Assembly (NCBI GenBank): GCA_041394605.1
Contig: JAWKHX010000008.1
Span: 124,001 to 188,000 of the forward strand
Length of the DNA stretch: 64,000 nt
Source of the DNA: UBA668 sp041394605
Lineage (GTDB): Bacteria; Actinomycetota; Acidimicrobiia; Acidimicrobiales; Ilumatobacteraceae
Reading direction: 5' to 3'
The notes beneath the pieces are model-generated. The model worked only from the letters and a program-made list of their open reading frames with translations, did no database searches and was not told the origin of the DNA. Shown here piece by piece: positions 32,018-39,890 of this stretch; within the stretch, counting starts at the first letter, position 1; each line of letters starts with the position of its first letter. A program made the translations under genes and the position numbers.

Positions 32018-33444
32018 ACCCACGCCCCCTCGGGCACGTGCTGCAGGTCGCCGCAGCCCGCGGGCGACGGCAGCACCTTGCCGGGGTTGGCCAGCCCCGT
32101 GGGGTCGAACGCCCGGCGCACCGCCGCCTGGGCGGCCAGGTCGGCAGGGGCGAACATCAGCGGCATGAAGTCCCGCTTCTCCAGGCCGATCCCGTGCTCG
32201 CCGCTGAGCACACCGCCGGCCTCCACCGAGGCGCGGACGATCTCCTCCCCCGCCGCATGCACACGCTCCATCACCCCCGGCTCGCGCTTGTCGAACACCA
32301 GCAGCGGGTGCAGGTTGCCGTCGCCGGCGTGGAACACGTTGAGCACCAGCAGGTCGTGGCGGGCGGCGATCTCGTAGACCTTGCCGAGCACCGTGGGCAG
32401 CATCCGCCGGGGCACCACGGTGTCGTGCAGGTAGTAGTTCGGCTTGATCCGGGCGATGGCGCCGAACGCCGTCTTGCGCCCCTTCCACAGCAACGCACGC
32501 TCGGCCTCGTCCTTGGCGATGCGCACCGTGCGGGCCCCGTGGGCGAGGGCGATCTCGACGATCCGGTCCCGGTCCGCCGCCAGCCCCGCCGGCAGGCCCG
32601 TGACCTCCACCAAGAGGACCGCCGCGGCGTCGGTGGGCAGCCCGGCGTGGATGTACGCCTCCACCGCCTCGATGCACAGCTTGTCCATCATCTCCAGGGC
32701 GGCGGGCACCATGCCGTCGGCGATGATCGCACTCACCGTCTGGGCGCCGGCCTCCACGGACTCGTAGTCGAACAGCATCGTCACCACACCCGGCGGGTTC
32801 TGGGTGAGGCGCACGCACAGCTTGGTGGCGATGCCGAACATGCCCTCACTGCCCACGAAGCCGCCGCGCAGGTCCAGCCCCCCGGCGCCAGCAGGCTCCC
32901 ACGCCTCGCTGCCGAGCGTGACCACCTCCCCGTCGCTCAGCACGACCTCGGCGGCCAGGATGTGGCTGGTGGTGACGCCGTCGGCCAGGCAGTGCGGCCC
33001 GCCGGAGTTGTTGGCCACGTTGCCACCGATGGAGCAGCTCTGCTGGCTGGACGGGTCCGGTGCGAAGTGCAGGCCGAGGTGGGCCACCTGACGCGAGAGG
33101 TCGAGGTTGAGGACGCCGGGCTCCACCCAGGCGTGGCGGTTCACCGGGTCGACGGACACGACCGCGTCCATCTTGGTGAGAGCGATGACGACCTCGCCGT
33201 CGAGCGGGGTGGCGCCACCGGCCAGCCCCGTGCCCGAACCGCGAGCCACGAACGGCACCTCATGACGCACGCACGCTCGAACGCAGGCCTGCACCTCCGC
33301 CGTGGTCAGCGGGAAGCAGACGACCTCGGTGCGGCCCTCGATGTTCGACGCGTCCCGCCGGTACAGGCCCAGCTCGCTGCCGTCGACGTGCACGCGGGCG
33401 GGCGTCAGCGCCTCTCGCAGCGCCGCGAGCAGGGCGTCGTTCAT
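32014..33444 (-). CDS. glcD: Glycolate oxidase FAD subunit GlcD
   Basis: A 476-residue FAD-linked oxidase of the GlcD/D-lactate dehydrogenase group. The FAD domain shows FVARGSGTGLAGGATPLDGE and SSQQSCSIGGNVANNSGGPH. The C-terminal cap includes VFHAGDGNLHPLLVFD, with the metal-binding His pair, and GEHGIGLEKRDFM. It oxidises glycolate to glyoxylate. ATG overlaps the stop of the upstream small protein gene. With glcE and glcF it is a complete set. Confidence 0.93.
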   Translation of the reverse strand: MNDALLAALREALTPARVHVDGSELGLYRRDASNIEGRTEVVCFPLTTAEVQACVRACVRHEVPFVARGSGTGLAGGATPLDGEVVIALTKMDAVVSVDPVNRHAWVEPGVLNLDLSRQVAHLGLHFAPDPSSQQSCSIGGNVANNSGGPHCLADGVTTSHILAAEVVLSDGEVVTLGSEAWEPAGAGGLDLRGGFVGSEGMFGIATKLCVRLTQNPPGVVTMLFDYESVEAGAQTVSAIIADGMVPAALEMMDKLCIEAVEAYIHAGLPTDAAAVLLVEVTGLPAGLAADRDRIVEIALAHGARTVRIAKDEAERALLWKGRKTAFGAIARIKPNYYLHDTVVPRRMLPTVLGKVYEIAARHDLLVLNVFHAGDGNLHPLLVFDKREPGVMERVHAAGEEIVRASVEAGGVLSGEHGIGLEKRDFMPLMFAPADLAAQAAVRRAFDPTGLANPGKVLPSPAGCGDLQHVPEGAWV

Positions 33445-33815
33445 GCCCGCCGGTCGCGGCGGGATCCCCGGGGCCGCGCCCCTCCGTCCTGCTCCACACG
33501 GTCGCGCACCTGGCGCAGCACGATCACCTGGCCGGGCTCCACCGGGCGACCGTCCACCAGCACCTCGTCGCCGGCGTCCAGCTCGTCGGCCAGCGTCTCC
33601 CGACGCCCGTCACGATGGGCCCGCAGCTCGGCCTCCTTGGCCTTCATCGCCCGCTTCCCCTCCGCCCAGGCGTCGTGCAGGCGCTCCTTGGTCTTGCGGG
33701 CGACGTTTGCCGGGGCCAGCTCGTGCGCGACGGACTTCACCTTGCGCTTGGCGACGGCGGTGCCGGCCACACCGGCGACGGCGCCGCCGACGAACCATGT
33801 CAGCCGCTTGATCAT
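33441..33815 (-). CDS. Small membrane-anchored basic protein
   Basis: A 124-residue protein: an N-terminal membrane helix (LTWFVGGAVAGVAGTAVA), a Lys/Arg/Glu-rich amphipathic middle and a short globular C-terminus (GDEVLVDGRPVEPGQVIVLR). It is coupled by ATGA overlaps to the DUF948-like gene upstream and to glcD downstream. Function unknown. The gene order rarA, DUF948-like, small membrane protein is frequent in actinobacteria upstream of alaS; here glcD follows instead. Confidence 0.7.
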   Translation of the reverse strand: MIKRLTWFVGGAVAGVAGTAVAKRKVKSVAHELAPANVARKTKERLHDAWAEGKRAMKAKEAELRAHRDGRRETLADELDAGDEVLVDGRPVEPGQVIVLRQVRDRVEQDGGARPRGSRRDRRA

Positions 33816-34201
33816 GCGCTCTTCCTCTCGCTGCGGCGCAGGCGGCGCCAGGCCCGCTTCGTGCCCGTGGCGATGCCGACCGTCTTGATGACGGGCGCCG
33901 ACAGCGCCGCACGGGCAACCCGGCTGCCGCCGGCGACAGCGCCGCTGATGGCCTCGGCGGAGCCGAGCACCCGGTCGAAGCGGTCCAGGTCGCTGCGGGC
34001 CTCGCTGACGACGGCCCGGGCCTCGTTGGTGCTGGCGGCCAACTCGGCCAGCAGGGGGCGGGTCTCGGCACGCAGGGACTCCACCTCGGCGCGCAGGGCC
34101 TTCAGCGAGTCCAGCACCCGGACCAAGACCACGATCAGCGCGGCGAAGCCGATCGTGCACAGGACCGCCGCCAAGACGACGGCGAGCTCACCGGCGGTCA
34201 T
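33812..34201 (-). CDS. DUF948-like membrane protein
   Basis: A 129-residue protein with an N-terminal membrane helix (ELAVVLAAVLCTIGFAALIV), then a long coiled coil (DSLKALRAEVESLRAETRPL, LAELAASTNEARAVVSEARS) and a basic tail. This helix-plus-coil build is that of DUF948 proteins, whose role is unknown; general stress association is reported for some. Its start overlaps the rarA end by 14 nt. Confidence 0.75.
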   Translation of the reverse strand: MTAGELAVVLAAVLCTIGFAALIVVLVRVLDSLKALRAEVESLRAETRPLLAELAASTNEARAVVSEARSDLDRFDRVLGSAEAISGAVAGGSRVARAALSAPVIKTVGIATGTKRAWRRLRRSERKSA

Positions 34202-35486
34202 CGCTGGCCTGTCCTCCTCGTTCGTTCATCCGCTCCGCGACCCGGCCCTCGTGGCCGTGCGTGGACGGTTCGTAGTACCGACGCCCGGCCTGCTCGGCGG
34301 GCAGGTACTCCTGCTCCACCCAGCCACCGGGATGGTCATGAGGGTACTCGTAGCCCACCCCGTGGCCGAGGGACCCTGCGCCCTGGTAGTGGGCATCGCG
34401 CAGGTGCGGCGGCACCTCGCCCACGGCGCCGTTGCGCACGTCCTCCCGGGCGTTCCAGATGGCCAGCGCCGCCCGGTTGCTCTTCGGGGCAGTGGCCAGG
34501 TGGATGGCCGCCTGGCTGAGGTTCAGCTGCGCCTCCGGCAGGCCGGCGTGCTCCACCGCCTGGGCCGCCGCCACCGCCGTCAGCAGGGCCATCGGGTCGG
34601 CCAGCCCGACGTCCTCGCTGGCGAAGATGATCATCCGCCGGGCGATGAAGCGGGCGTCCTCCCCCGCCTCCAGCATCCGGGCCAGGTAGTAGACGGCGGC
34701 CTGCGGGTCGCTGCCGCGCATGCTCTTGATGAACGCGCTGATGACGTCGTAGTGGTCGTCGCGGCCGTAGCGCAGGGCGCTGGTGCCGAGCGCAGCCTCC
34801 ACGTGCTCCAGTTCCACACGGCCCGGATGGGCGAGGGCGCACGCCACCTCCAGGGCGGTCAGCACCTGCCGCCCGTCGCCGCCGGCCCGGTCGGCCAAGT
34901 GGGCGACGGCCTCCGCCGTGGCGTCCCTTCCCTCGGCCTGCAGCCCGCGGGCGATGAGGGTCTCGATGTCCGCCTTGCCCAACGGCTCCAGCCGGAAGAG
35001 CGTGCTGCGGCTGCGCAGGGGCGGGTTGACCTCGAAGAACGGGTTCTCCGTGGTGGCACCGATGAGCGTCAGCGTGCCGTCCTCCACCGCCGGCAGCAGG
35101 GCGTCCTGCTGGGCCTTGGAGACGCGGTGGATCTCGTCGAGGAACAGGATCGTGCCTCGCCCATGCTCGCCCAGCCGGTGGCGGGCCCGCTCGATGACCT
35201 CACGAACGTCCTTCACACCGGCCGTCACCGCGCTGAGCTGCTCGAACGCCCGCTTGGTGCTGCCCGCCACGGCGAGGGCGAGCGTGGTCTTCCCGGTGCC
35301 GGGCGGACCCCAGAAGATGGCGCTGGTCAGCCGGTCCTGCTCCACCAGGCGCCGCAACGGCTTGCCCGGCCCCACCAGGTGGGTCTGGCCGACCACGTCG
35401 TCCAGGTTCTTCGGCCGCAGCCGGGCCGCCAGCGGCGCCTGGGCGCGCAGGCGCTCCTCCGCGGCAGCAGCGAACAGATCCGACAC
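34188..35486 (-). CDS. rarA: Replication-associated recombination ATPase RarA/MgsA
   Basis: A 432-residue AAA+ clamp-loader-like ATPase acting at stalled replication forks. Walker A GPPGTGKT is at residues 60-67, Walker B LFLDEIHR, the sensor region LIGATTENPFFEVNPPLRSR, and the C-terminal tetramer domain HYDVISAFIKSMRGSDPQAA. GTG 35486 gives the typical VSDLFAAAAEERL start and has TACCGT 7 nt upstream; a GTG at 35522 is less likely. It heads an operon with the two small membrane genes and glcDE. Confidence 0.94.
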   Translation of the reverse strand: MSDLFAAAAEERLRAQAPLAARLRPKNLDDVVGQTHLVGPGKPLRRLVEQDRLTSAIFWGPPGTGKTTLALAVAGSTKRAFEQLSAVTAGVKDVREVIERARHRLGEHGRGTILFLDEIHRVSKAQQDALLPAVEDGTLTLIGATTENPFFEVNPPLRSRSTLFRLEPLGKADIETLIARGLQAEGRDATAEAVAHLADRAGGDGRQVLTALEVACALAHPGRVELEHVEAALGTSALRYGRDDHYDVISAFIKSMRGSDPQAAVYYLARMLEAGEDARFIARRMIIFASEDVGLADPMALLTAVAAAQAVEHAGLPEAQLNLSQAAIHLATAPKSNRAALAIWNAREDVRNGAVGEVPPHLRDAHYQGAGSLGHGVGYEYPHDHPGGWVEQEYLPAEQAGRRYYEPSTHGHEGRVAERMNERGGQASDDRR

Positions 35487-35493
35487 CCCGCCG

Positions 35494-35499
35494 ACGGTA
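35494..35499 (-). promoter_or_regulatory. Predicted leaderless -10 element for rarA
   Basis: TACCGT on the minus strand, 7 nt before GTG 35486. It lies inside the longer alternative frame and therefore argues for the shorter protein. Confidence 0.5.
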
Positions 35500-35624
35500 G
35501 CGCCCCACCCCTCCCCCGCCACGCACGGCTTCTGGGGCTGGATGTCGCCGCGCGCCGAACTGGGGCTGGATCGTTGCGGGTTGCGCGCGGATCCGGACCA
35601 CAGATCGACCTCAGGACGACCGCA

Positions 35625-36077
35625 TCAGAGCGTGCCGAGCACCCGCTGGTAGGCATCCCGCCGCCATTCGGGCACATGGTCGATCAGCCAGGATGGCTCC
35701 ACCCATCGCCAATCCCGGAACTCTCGGCCGTCGGGTGTCGGTGCCGTCTCGGGATCGATGATGTCCACCAGGAACCACTTCTGCACCTGGCCGATGCGGT
35801 TGTTCACGCCCCCCTTCACCGCCACCACGTGGTCAGGCCACTGGTAGGCGATCCAGTCCGGGAACTCGGCGCGCACCTCGACGTGTGCCTCCGTCAGCCC
35901 GGTCTCCTCCTCCAACTCGCGCAGCGCACCCTCGATCGGCGTCTCACCGGCCTTCAGCCCGCCCTGGGGAAGCTGCCACGAACCGGGCGAGTCCGCCCGC
36001 TCGAACACCATGACCCGGTGCAGGTCCGGATGGCGGACGACGACCACCACACCGGCCCGGAAGTGCGCGCTCGCCAT
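35625..36077 (-). CDS. Nudix hydrolase (RppH-like)
   Basis: A 150-residue Nudix protein. The Nudix box is complete: GGLKAGETPIEGALRELEEE-TG, starting after SWQLPQ. The order FRAGVVVVVRHPDL and WQLPQGG is like RNA pyrophosphohydrolase or diadenosine polyphosphate hydrolases. ATG 36077 follows TACGGT by 6 nt. In an organism with many leaderless mRNAs an RppH-type enzyme would act on 5-prime triphosphates, but substrate is not decided by sequence. Confidence 0.87.
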   Translation of the reverse strand: MASAHFRAGVVVVVRHPDLHRVMVFERADSPGSWQLPQGGLKAGETPIEGALRELEEETGLTEAHVEVRAEFPDWIAYQWPDHVVAVKGGVNNRIGQVQKWFLVDIIDPETAPTPDGREFRDWRWVEPSWLIDHVPEWRRDAYQRVLGTL

Positions 36078-36168
36078 CCCGCAACCGTATCGGGACGCCG
36101 TGGGCGACGCGGCCCGACGCATCCACGCCTCCGGCCGCACGCCACCGACGGCTCCCACCCGCACCGTT

Positions 36169-36259
36169 TGTGTCACGGCACAGCCGTCAGCGTCACACCA
36201 CAGAAGTACGTTCGCTCTGTGCCGTGACGGTGATCTCTGTGCCGTGACACAGAGATCAC
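36169..36259. repeat. Repeated CTGTGCCGTGAC motif with strong hairpin
   Basis: The motif occurs three times: inverted near 36170-36183 (TGTCACGGCACAG), then direct at about 36215-36228 and 36236-36248. The last copy is part of a perfect 12-bp stem, GTGATCTCTGTG at 36230-36241 pairing with CACAGAGATCAC at 36248-36259, with a 6-nt loop CCGTGA. It lies 37 bp after the aspS stop and could be its terminator, or a protein-binding site. Confidence 0.6.
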
Positions 36260-36295
36260 GGGCCCGACGAGCCGGCGGGTCGGGACGGCGGCGGG

Positions 36296-38038
36296 TCAGG
36301 ACTTGGGCGGGAGGACCCGGATGCCCAGCTCGTCGAGCTGCTTCGCCGACACGGGGGTCGGCGCATTCGTCATCGGGTCGGCGCCGCTCTGGGTCTTCGG
36401 GAAGGCGATGACCTCACGGATGTTCTCCTCCCCGGCGAGGATGGCCACCAGGCGGTCGATGCCGAAGGCGAAGCCACCGTGCGGCGGCGCGCCGTAGCGG
36501 AACGGGTTGAGGAAGAACCCGAACTTGCGCTGCTGCTCCTCCTCGTCGATGCCGAGGAGGTCGAAGATCCGGGCCTGGAGCTCCGGCTGGTGGATTCGGA
36601 TCGACCCCGACCCGAGCTCCCACCCGTTGAGCACCAGGTCGTACGCCTGGCTGCGGACGTTCATCGGGTCGGTCTCCAGCAGGTGCACGTCGTCCGGGTG
36701 CGGCTGGGTGAACGGGTGGTGGCCGGGCTTCGGGCGCCCGGTGGCCTCGTCCACGCCGACGAACATCGGGAAGTCCACCACCCACAGGTAGCGGTACGGG
36801 CCCTCGAACACCGGCGGCCGGCCGAGGTCGTTGCGCAGCTGGCCGAGCACCTCGCAGGTCGTCGACCACTGGTCGGCCACGATGAGGATCAGGTCACCCG
36901 GCTGGGCGGACAGGCGCTCGCGTACGGCAGCGGCCTCGGCCTCGCTGAGGAATTTGGCGACCGGCGACTCGAACGTGCCGTCGGCGGCCACCTTCAGCCA
37001 TACCAGGCCCTTGGCACCCATCTTCTTGGCGCGATCGGTCAGGCCGTCGAGCTTGTTGCGGCCGTACTCCTCGGCCTTGCCGGCAGCGTTGATGCCCTTG
37101 ATGCAGGCGGCGCCGGCAAAGGCCTTGAACTCGGTGGCCGAGAACACGTCGGTCAGCTCGGTCAGCTCCATGCCGAAGCGCAGGTCCGGCTTGTCCACAC
37201 CGAAGCGGTTCATCGCCTCGTGCCAGGTCATCTTGACGATCTCGCCGGTCTCGTGGCCGGCTGCCCGGGCTGCGGCGATGACCGCGTTGCCGATGGCCGT
37301 GTGCACGTCGTCCTGCTCCACGAAGCTCATCTCCGCGTCGAGCTGCATGAACTCGTACTGGCGGTCGGCGCGGAGGTCCTCGTCGCGCAGGCAGCGGGCG
37401 ATCTGGTAGTAGCGGTCGATGCCCGCCACCATCAGCAACTGCTTGAACAGCTGCGGGCTCTGCGGCAGCGCGTAGAACGAGCCCGGCTGCGGACGGCTGG
37501 GCACGATGAACTCGCGGGCGCCCTCCGGCGTGCTCGGCACCAGCATCGGGGTCTCCACCTCGACGAAGCCCTGGGCCTCCATCGCCGAGCGGATGGCGCT
37601 GTTGACCGCCGCCCGGATGCGCAGGTTCTTCTGCATCCGCTCGCGGCGGATGTCCAGGTAGCGGTACTGCAGACGGGTGTTCTCCGCCACGTTGTCGGCC
37701 CGCTCGCTGATGGGGAACGGCGGCGGCTCGGCGGCGTTGAGGATCACCACCGAGCACTGCTGGATCTCGATGGCGCCGGTCGGCAGCTTGGTGTTGACGT
37801 TCTCCTCCGGGCGGGCGGCCACCACGCCGGTGACCTGCAGCACGTACTCGGCGCGCACGTCGACGGTGTTGTCCACCACGCACTGGGTGACGCCGCTGTG
37901 GTCGCGGAGGTCGACGAAGGCCAGCTTCTCGCCGTGCTCGCGGCGGGTGGAGACCCACCCGGTGAGGGTGACGGTCTGCCCGACGTGCTCGGCGCGGAGC
38001 TCGCCGCACTGGTGGGTTCGCATGGAGGTGGCGCTCAT
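36296..38038 (-). CDS. aspS: Aspartyl-tRNA synthetase
   Basis: A 580-residue class II synthetase of the bacterial type. The N-terminal OB-fold (VTLTGWVSTRREHGEKLAFV) binds the anticodon; class II motif 2 is around RDEDLRADRQYEFMQLDAEM; the GAD insertion spans about residues 290-410; motif 3 is GFAFGIDRLVAILAG. ATG 38038 overlaps the hisS stop (ATGA); an internal ATG five codons later is possible. It probably charges tRNA-Asp, or tRNA-Asn as well if no asnS exists. Confidence 0.95.
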   Translation of the reverse strand: MSATSMRTHQCGELRAEHVGQTVTLTGWVSTRREHGEKLAFVDLRDHSGVTQCVVDNTVDVRAEYVLQVTGVVAARPEENVNTKLPTGAIEIQQCSVVILNAAEPPPFPISERADNVAENTRLQYRYLDIRRERMQKNLRIRAAVNSAIRSAMEAQGFVEVETPMLVPSTPEGAREFIVPSRPQPGSFYALPQSPQLFKQLLMVAGIDRYYQIARCLRDEDLRADRQYEFMQLDAEMSFVEQDDVHTAIGNAVIAAARAAGHETGEIVKMTWHEAMNRFGVDKPDLRFGMELTELTDVFSATEFKAFAGAACIKGINAAGKAEEYGRNKLDGLTDRAKKMGAKGLVWLKVAADGTFESPVAKFLSEAEAAAVRERLSAQPGDLILIVADQWSTTCEVLGQLRNDLGRPPVFEGPYRYLWVVDFPMFVGVDEATGRPKPGHHPFTQPHPDDVHLLETDPMNVRSQAYDLVLNGWELGSGSIRIHQPELQARIFDLLGIDEEEQQRKFGFFLNPFRYGAPPHGGFAFGIDRLVAILAGEENIREVIAFPKTQSGADPMTNAPTPVSAKQLDELGIRVLPPKS

Positions 38039-39297
38039 AGGAGGTTCCTGAGGTGTGGGATGAGATCGGTGCGGGCCACGGCTGTCTGGGCGCCGCGGTC
38101 GGTGTCGTGCTGGCGGAGGGGGCGGACCACGACGGTGCCCTCCTCCAACTCGTTGGTGCCGACGATGAGCGCCACGGCCGCACCACTGCGGTCGGCGACC
38201 TTCATCTGGCTCTTCATGCTGCGGTTCTCGTACGCGCGGCCGGCGCGGATGCCGGCGGCACGCAGCTCGGCGGTGAGGCGCAGGGCCTCCAGCCCGCCCG
38301 TGGTGTCCACCACGAACACGTCGACGTCCTGCGGGGGCGCGGCGAACACGCCCTCGTCCTCGCAGGCGAGAAGGGTGCGGTCCAGACCGAGTGCGAAGCC
38401 GACGCCGGGGGTGGGCTGGCCACCCAGCGACTCGACGAGGCCGTCGTAGCGGCCACCGCCGCCCAGCGCGTTCTGCGCGGAGTCCAGCGTGCCACCCTGG
38501 TACTCGAACGTGGTGCGCCGGTAGTAGTCCAGGCCGCGGACCAGCTTGGCGTCGATCGTGAAGGGAATGTCCAACGCCCGCAGGCCCGCCTGCACGCCCT
38601 CGAAGTGGGCGGCGGACTCGGGGCTGTAGAAGTCGGCGATGTGGGGCGCGGCCGCCACGAGCGGCGCGTCCTGCTCCCGCTTGGAGTCCAGCACCCGCAG
38701 CGGGTTCTTGCGCAGGGTGACCTGGCTCTCCGGGCTGAGCGCGTCGAGGTTGGCCTCGAAGTGCGCCGTCAGCGCGGCCACGTACCGAGCCCGGTCGTCC
38801 GGCTCGCCGAGCGAGTTCACCAGCAGGTTCACCTGCTGCAGGCCGAGCGCCCGGTAGAACTCCCACCCCAGCGCGATGACCTCGACGTCCAGGTACGGGT
38901 CGTCGGCGCCGAGCACCTCGATGCCGACCTGGTCGAACTGGCGGTAGCGGCCTCGCTGCGGCTTCTCGTAGCGGAACATCGACCCGGCGTACCAGACCTT
39001 CCACGGCACGACCGGCTTGTGCTGCACGAAGGCCCGGCACACGCTGGCCGTCAGCTCCGGCCGGAGGGCGACGTGACGGCCACCCTTGTCCTCGAAGTCG
39101 TACATCTCCTTGGACACCACGTCCGTGGCGTCGCCGATGCGCTGGAACACGCCGAGGTCCTCCAGCAGCGGCGGGATGACCTGGCCGTAGCCGGCGGACT
39201 CGCAGACCTGGGCGAACACCTCGACGAACCGGCGCCATCTGGCCGATTCGGGGGGCAGGATGTCTCGCATCCCTGGGCTGGTCTGGAACTCCGGCAC
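38035..39297 (-). CDS. hisS: Histidyl-tRNA synthetase
   Basis: A 420-residue class II synthetase. PEFQTSPGMRDILPPES starts the protein; motif 2 region MFRYEKPQRGRYRQFDQVGI and the histidine-specific blocks LVRGLDYYRRTTFEY and GGGGRYDGL are present. The anticodon domain ends RTDLIPHLRNLL. GTG 39297 is chosen over the longer frame because TAGCCT lies 8 nt upstream and family proteins begin here. The hisS-aspS pair is coupled. Confidence 0.95.
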   Translation of the reverse strand: MPEFQTSPGMRDILPPESARWRRFVEVFAQVCESAGYGQVIPPLLEDLGVFQRIGDATDVVSKEMYDFEDKGGRHVALRPELTASVCRAFVQHKPVVPWKVWYAGSMFRYEKPQRGRYRQFDQVGIEVLGADDPYLDVEVIALGWEFYRALGLQQVNLLVNSLGEPDDRARYVAALTAHFEANLDALSPESQVTLRKNPLRVLDSKREQDAPLVAAAPHIADFYSPESAAHFEGVQAGLRALDIPFTIDAKLVRGLDYYRRTTFEYQGGTLDSAQNALGGGGRYDGLVESLGGQPTPGVGFALGLDRTLLACEDEGVFAAPPQDVDVFVVDTTGGLEALRLTAELRAAGIRAGRAYENRSMKSQMKVADRSGAAVALIVGTNELEEGTVVVRPLRQHDTDRGAQTAVARTDLIPHLRNLL

Positions 39298-39890
39298 GGC
39301 TGTCAAGGCTACCGGCCCTCGGCACCGCCGCTCAGGAGGGTTTCGGGGGCGTGGGGAGATCCGCGAGGCTGTGGCGTGGGCGAGATCCTGGCAGCCCCGG
39401 CCGACTCCCTCCGCAGCGCCCGGACCCTCGCGGCCGATCTTGCCGCGGACATTGCCGCAGGTCGCCATCAGGGCTGGAACCACTGAGGGCTGGAACCGCT
39501 GACGTCAGCGCTGCGGTTCCGGGGGCGGGCTCATGGCTTCCGCCGTTCAACTCAGTTCGATTTCGAATTCGTCGGGTGGTTCGAGCGGCAATCGAAATCG
39601 AACAGACGTGAACGAGGGGTGGGTGAACGAGGGGTGGGTGAACGGCGGCAGTGGGACCGTGCCGGGTCCGCCGTGGCGCTACCGCGTGGTGCGACACGCC
39701 CGCAGCCACCATCTCGACCCCCGTCGCCATCCGAGTGCCGACTCGCACCCCGGGGTCGGAGTGCACACTCGGTTGCAAAGTGGCACTCGAGTCCGGGGCC
39801 TGGCACTCGGGACGGCGGCCTGGCGCTCGGATGGGGGGGCGAGTGGGGCCGGGCGGGTCGGCCCTTGCGGGAATGGCAGCGAGGGGCCGG
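39298..39890. other. 593-bp gene-free region with repeats and a 12-bp inverted repeat
   Basis: No convincing gene is seen between relA and hisS. It holds a duplicated GGGCTGGAACC unit (about 39472-39498), a perfect 12-bp stem GTTCGATTTCGA at 39555-39566 with TCGAAATCGAAC at 39592-39603 (25-nt loop), a 15-bp unit GTGAACGAGGGGTGG repeated in tandem at 39608-39622 and 39623-39637, and several GGCACTCGG-like repeats at 39780-39830. The first 14 bases contain the hisS -10 element. The stem is AT-rich compared with its surroundings. Confidence 0.6.
39306..39311 (-). promoter_or_regulatory. Predicted leaderless -10 element for hisS
   Basis: TAGCCT on the minus strand, 8 nt before GTG 39297. Confidence 0.45.

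Noticed and set aside
39332..39778. Minus-strand frame of 148 codons in the relA-hisS gap
   Set aside because: Composition is Pro/Arg/His-rich, it crosses the tandem repeats and has no recognisable motif, so it is treated as a GC-driven open frame.
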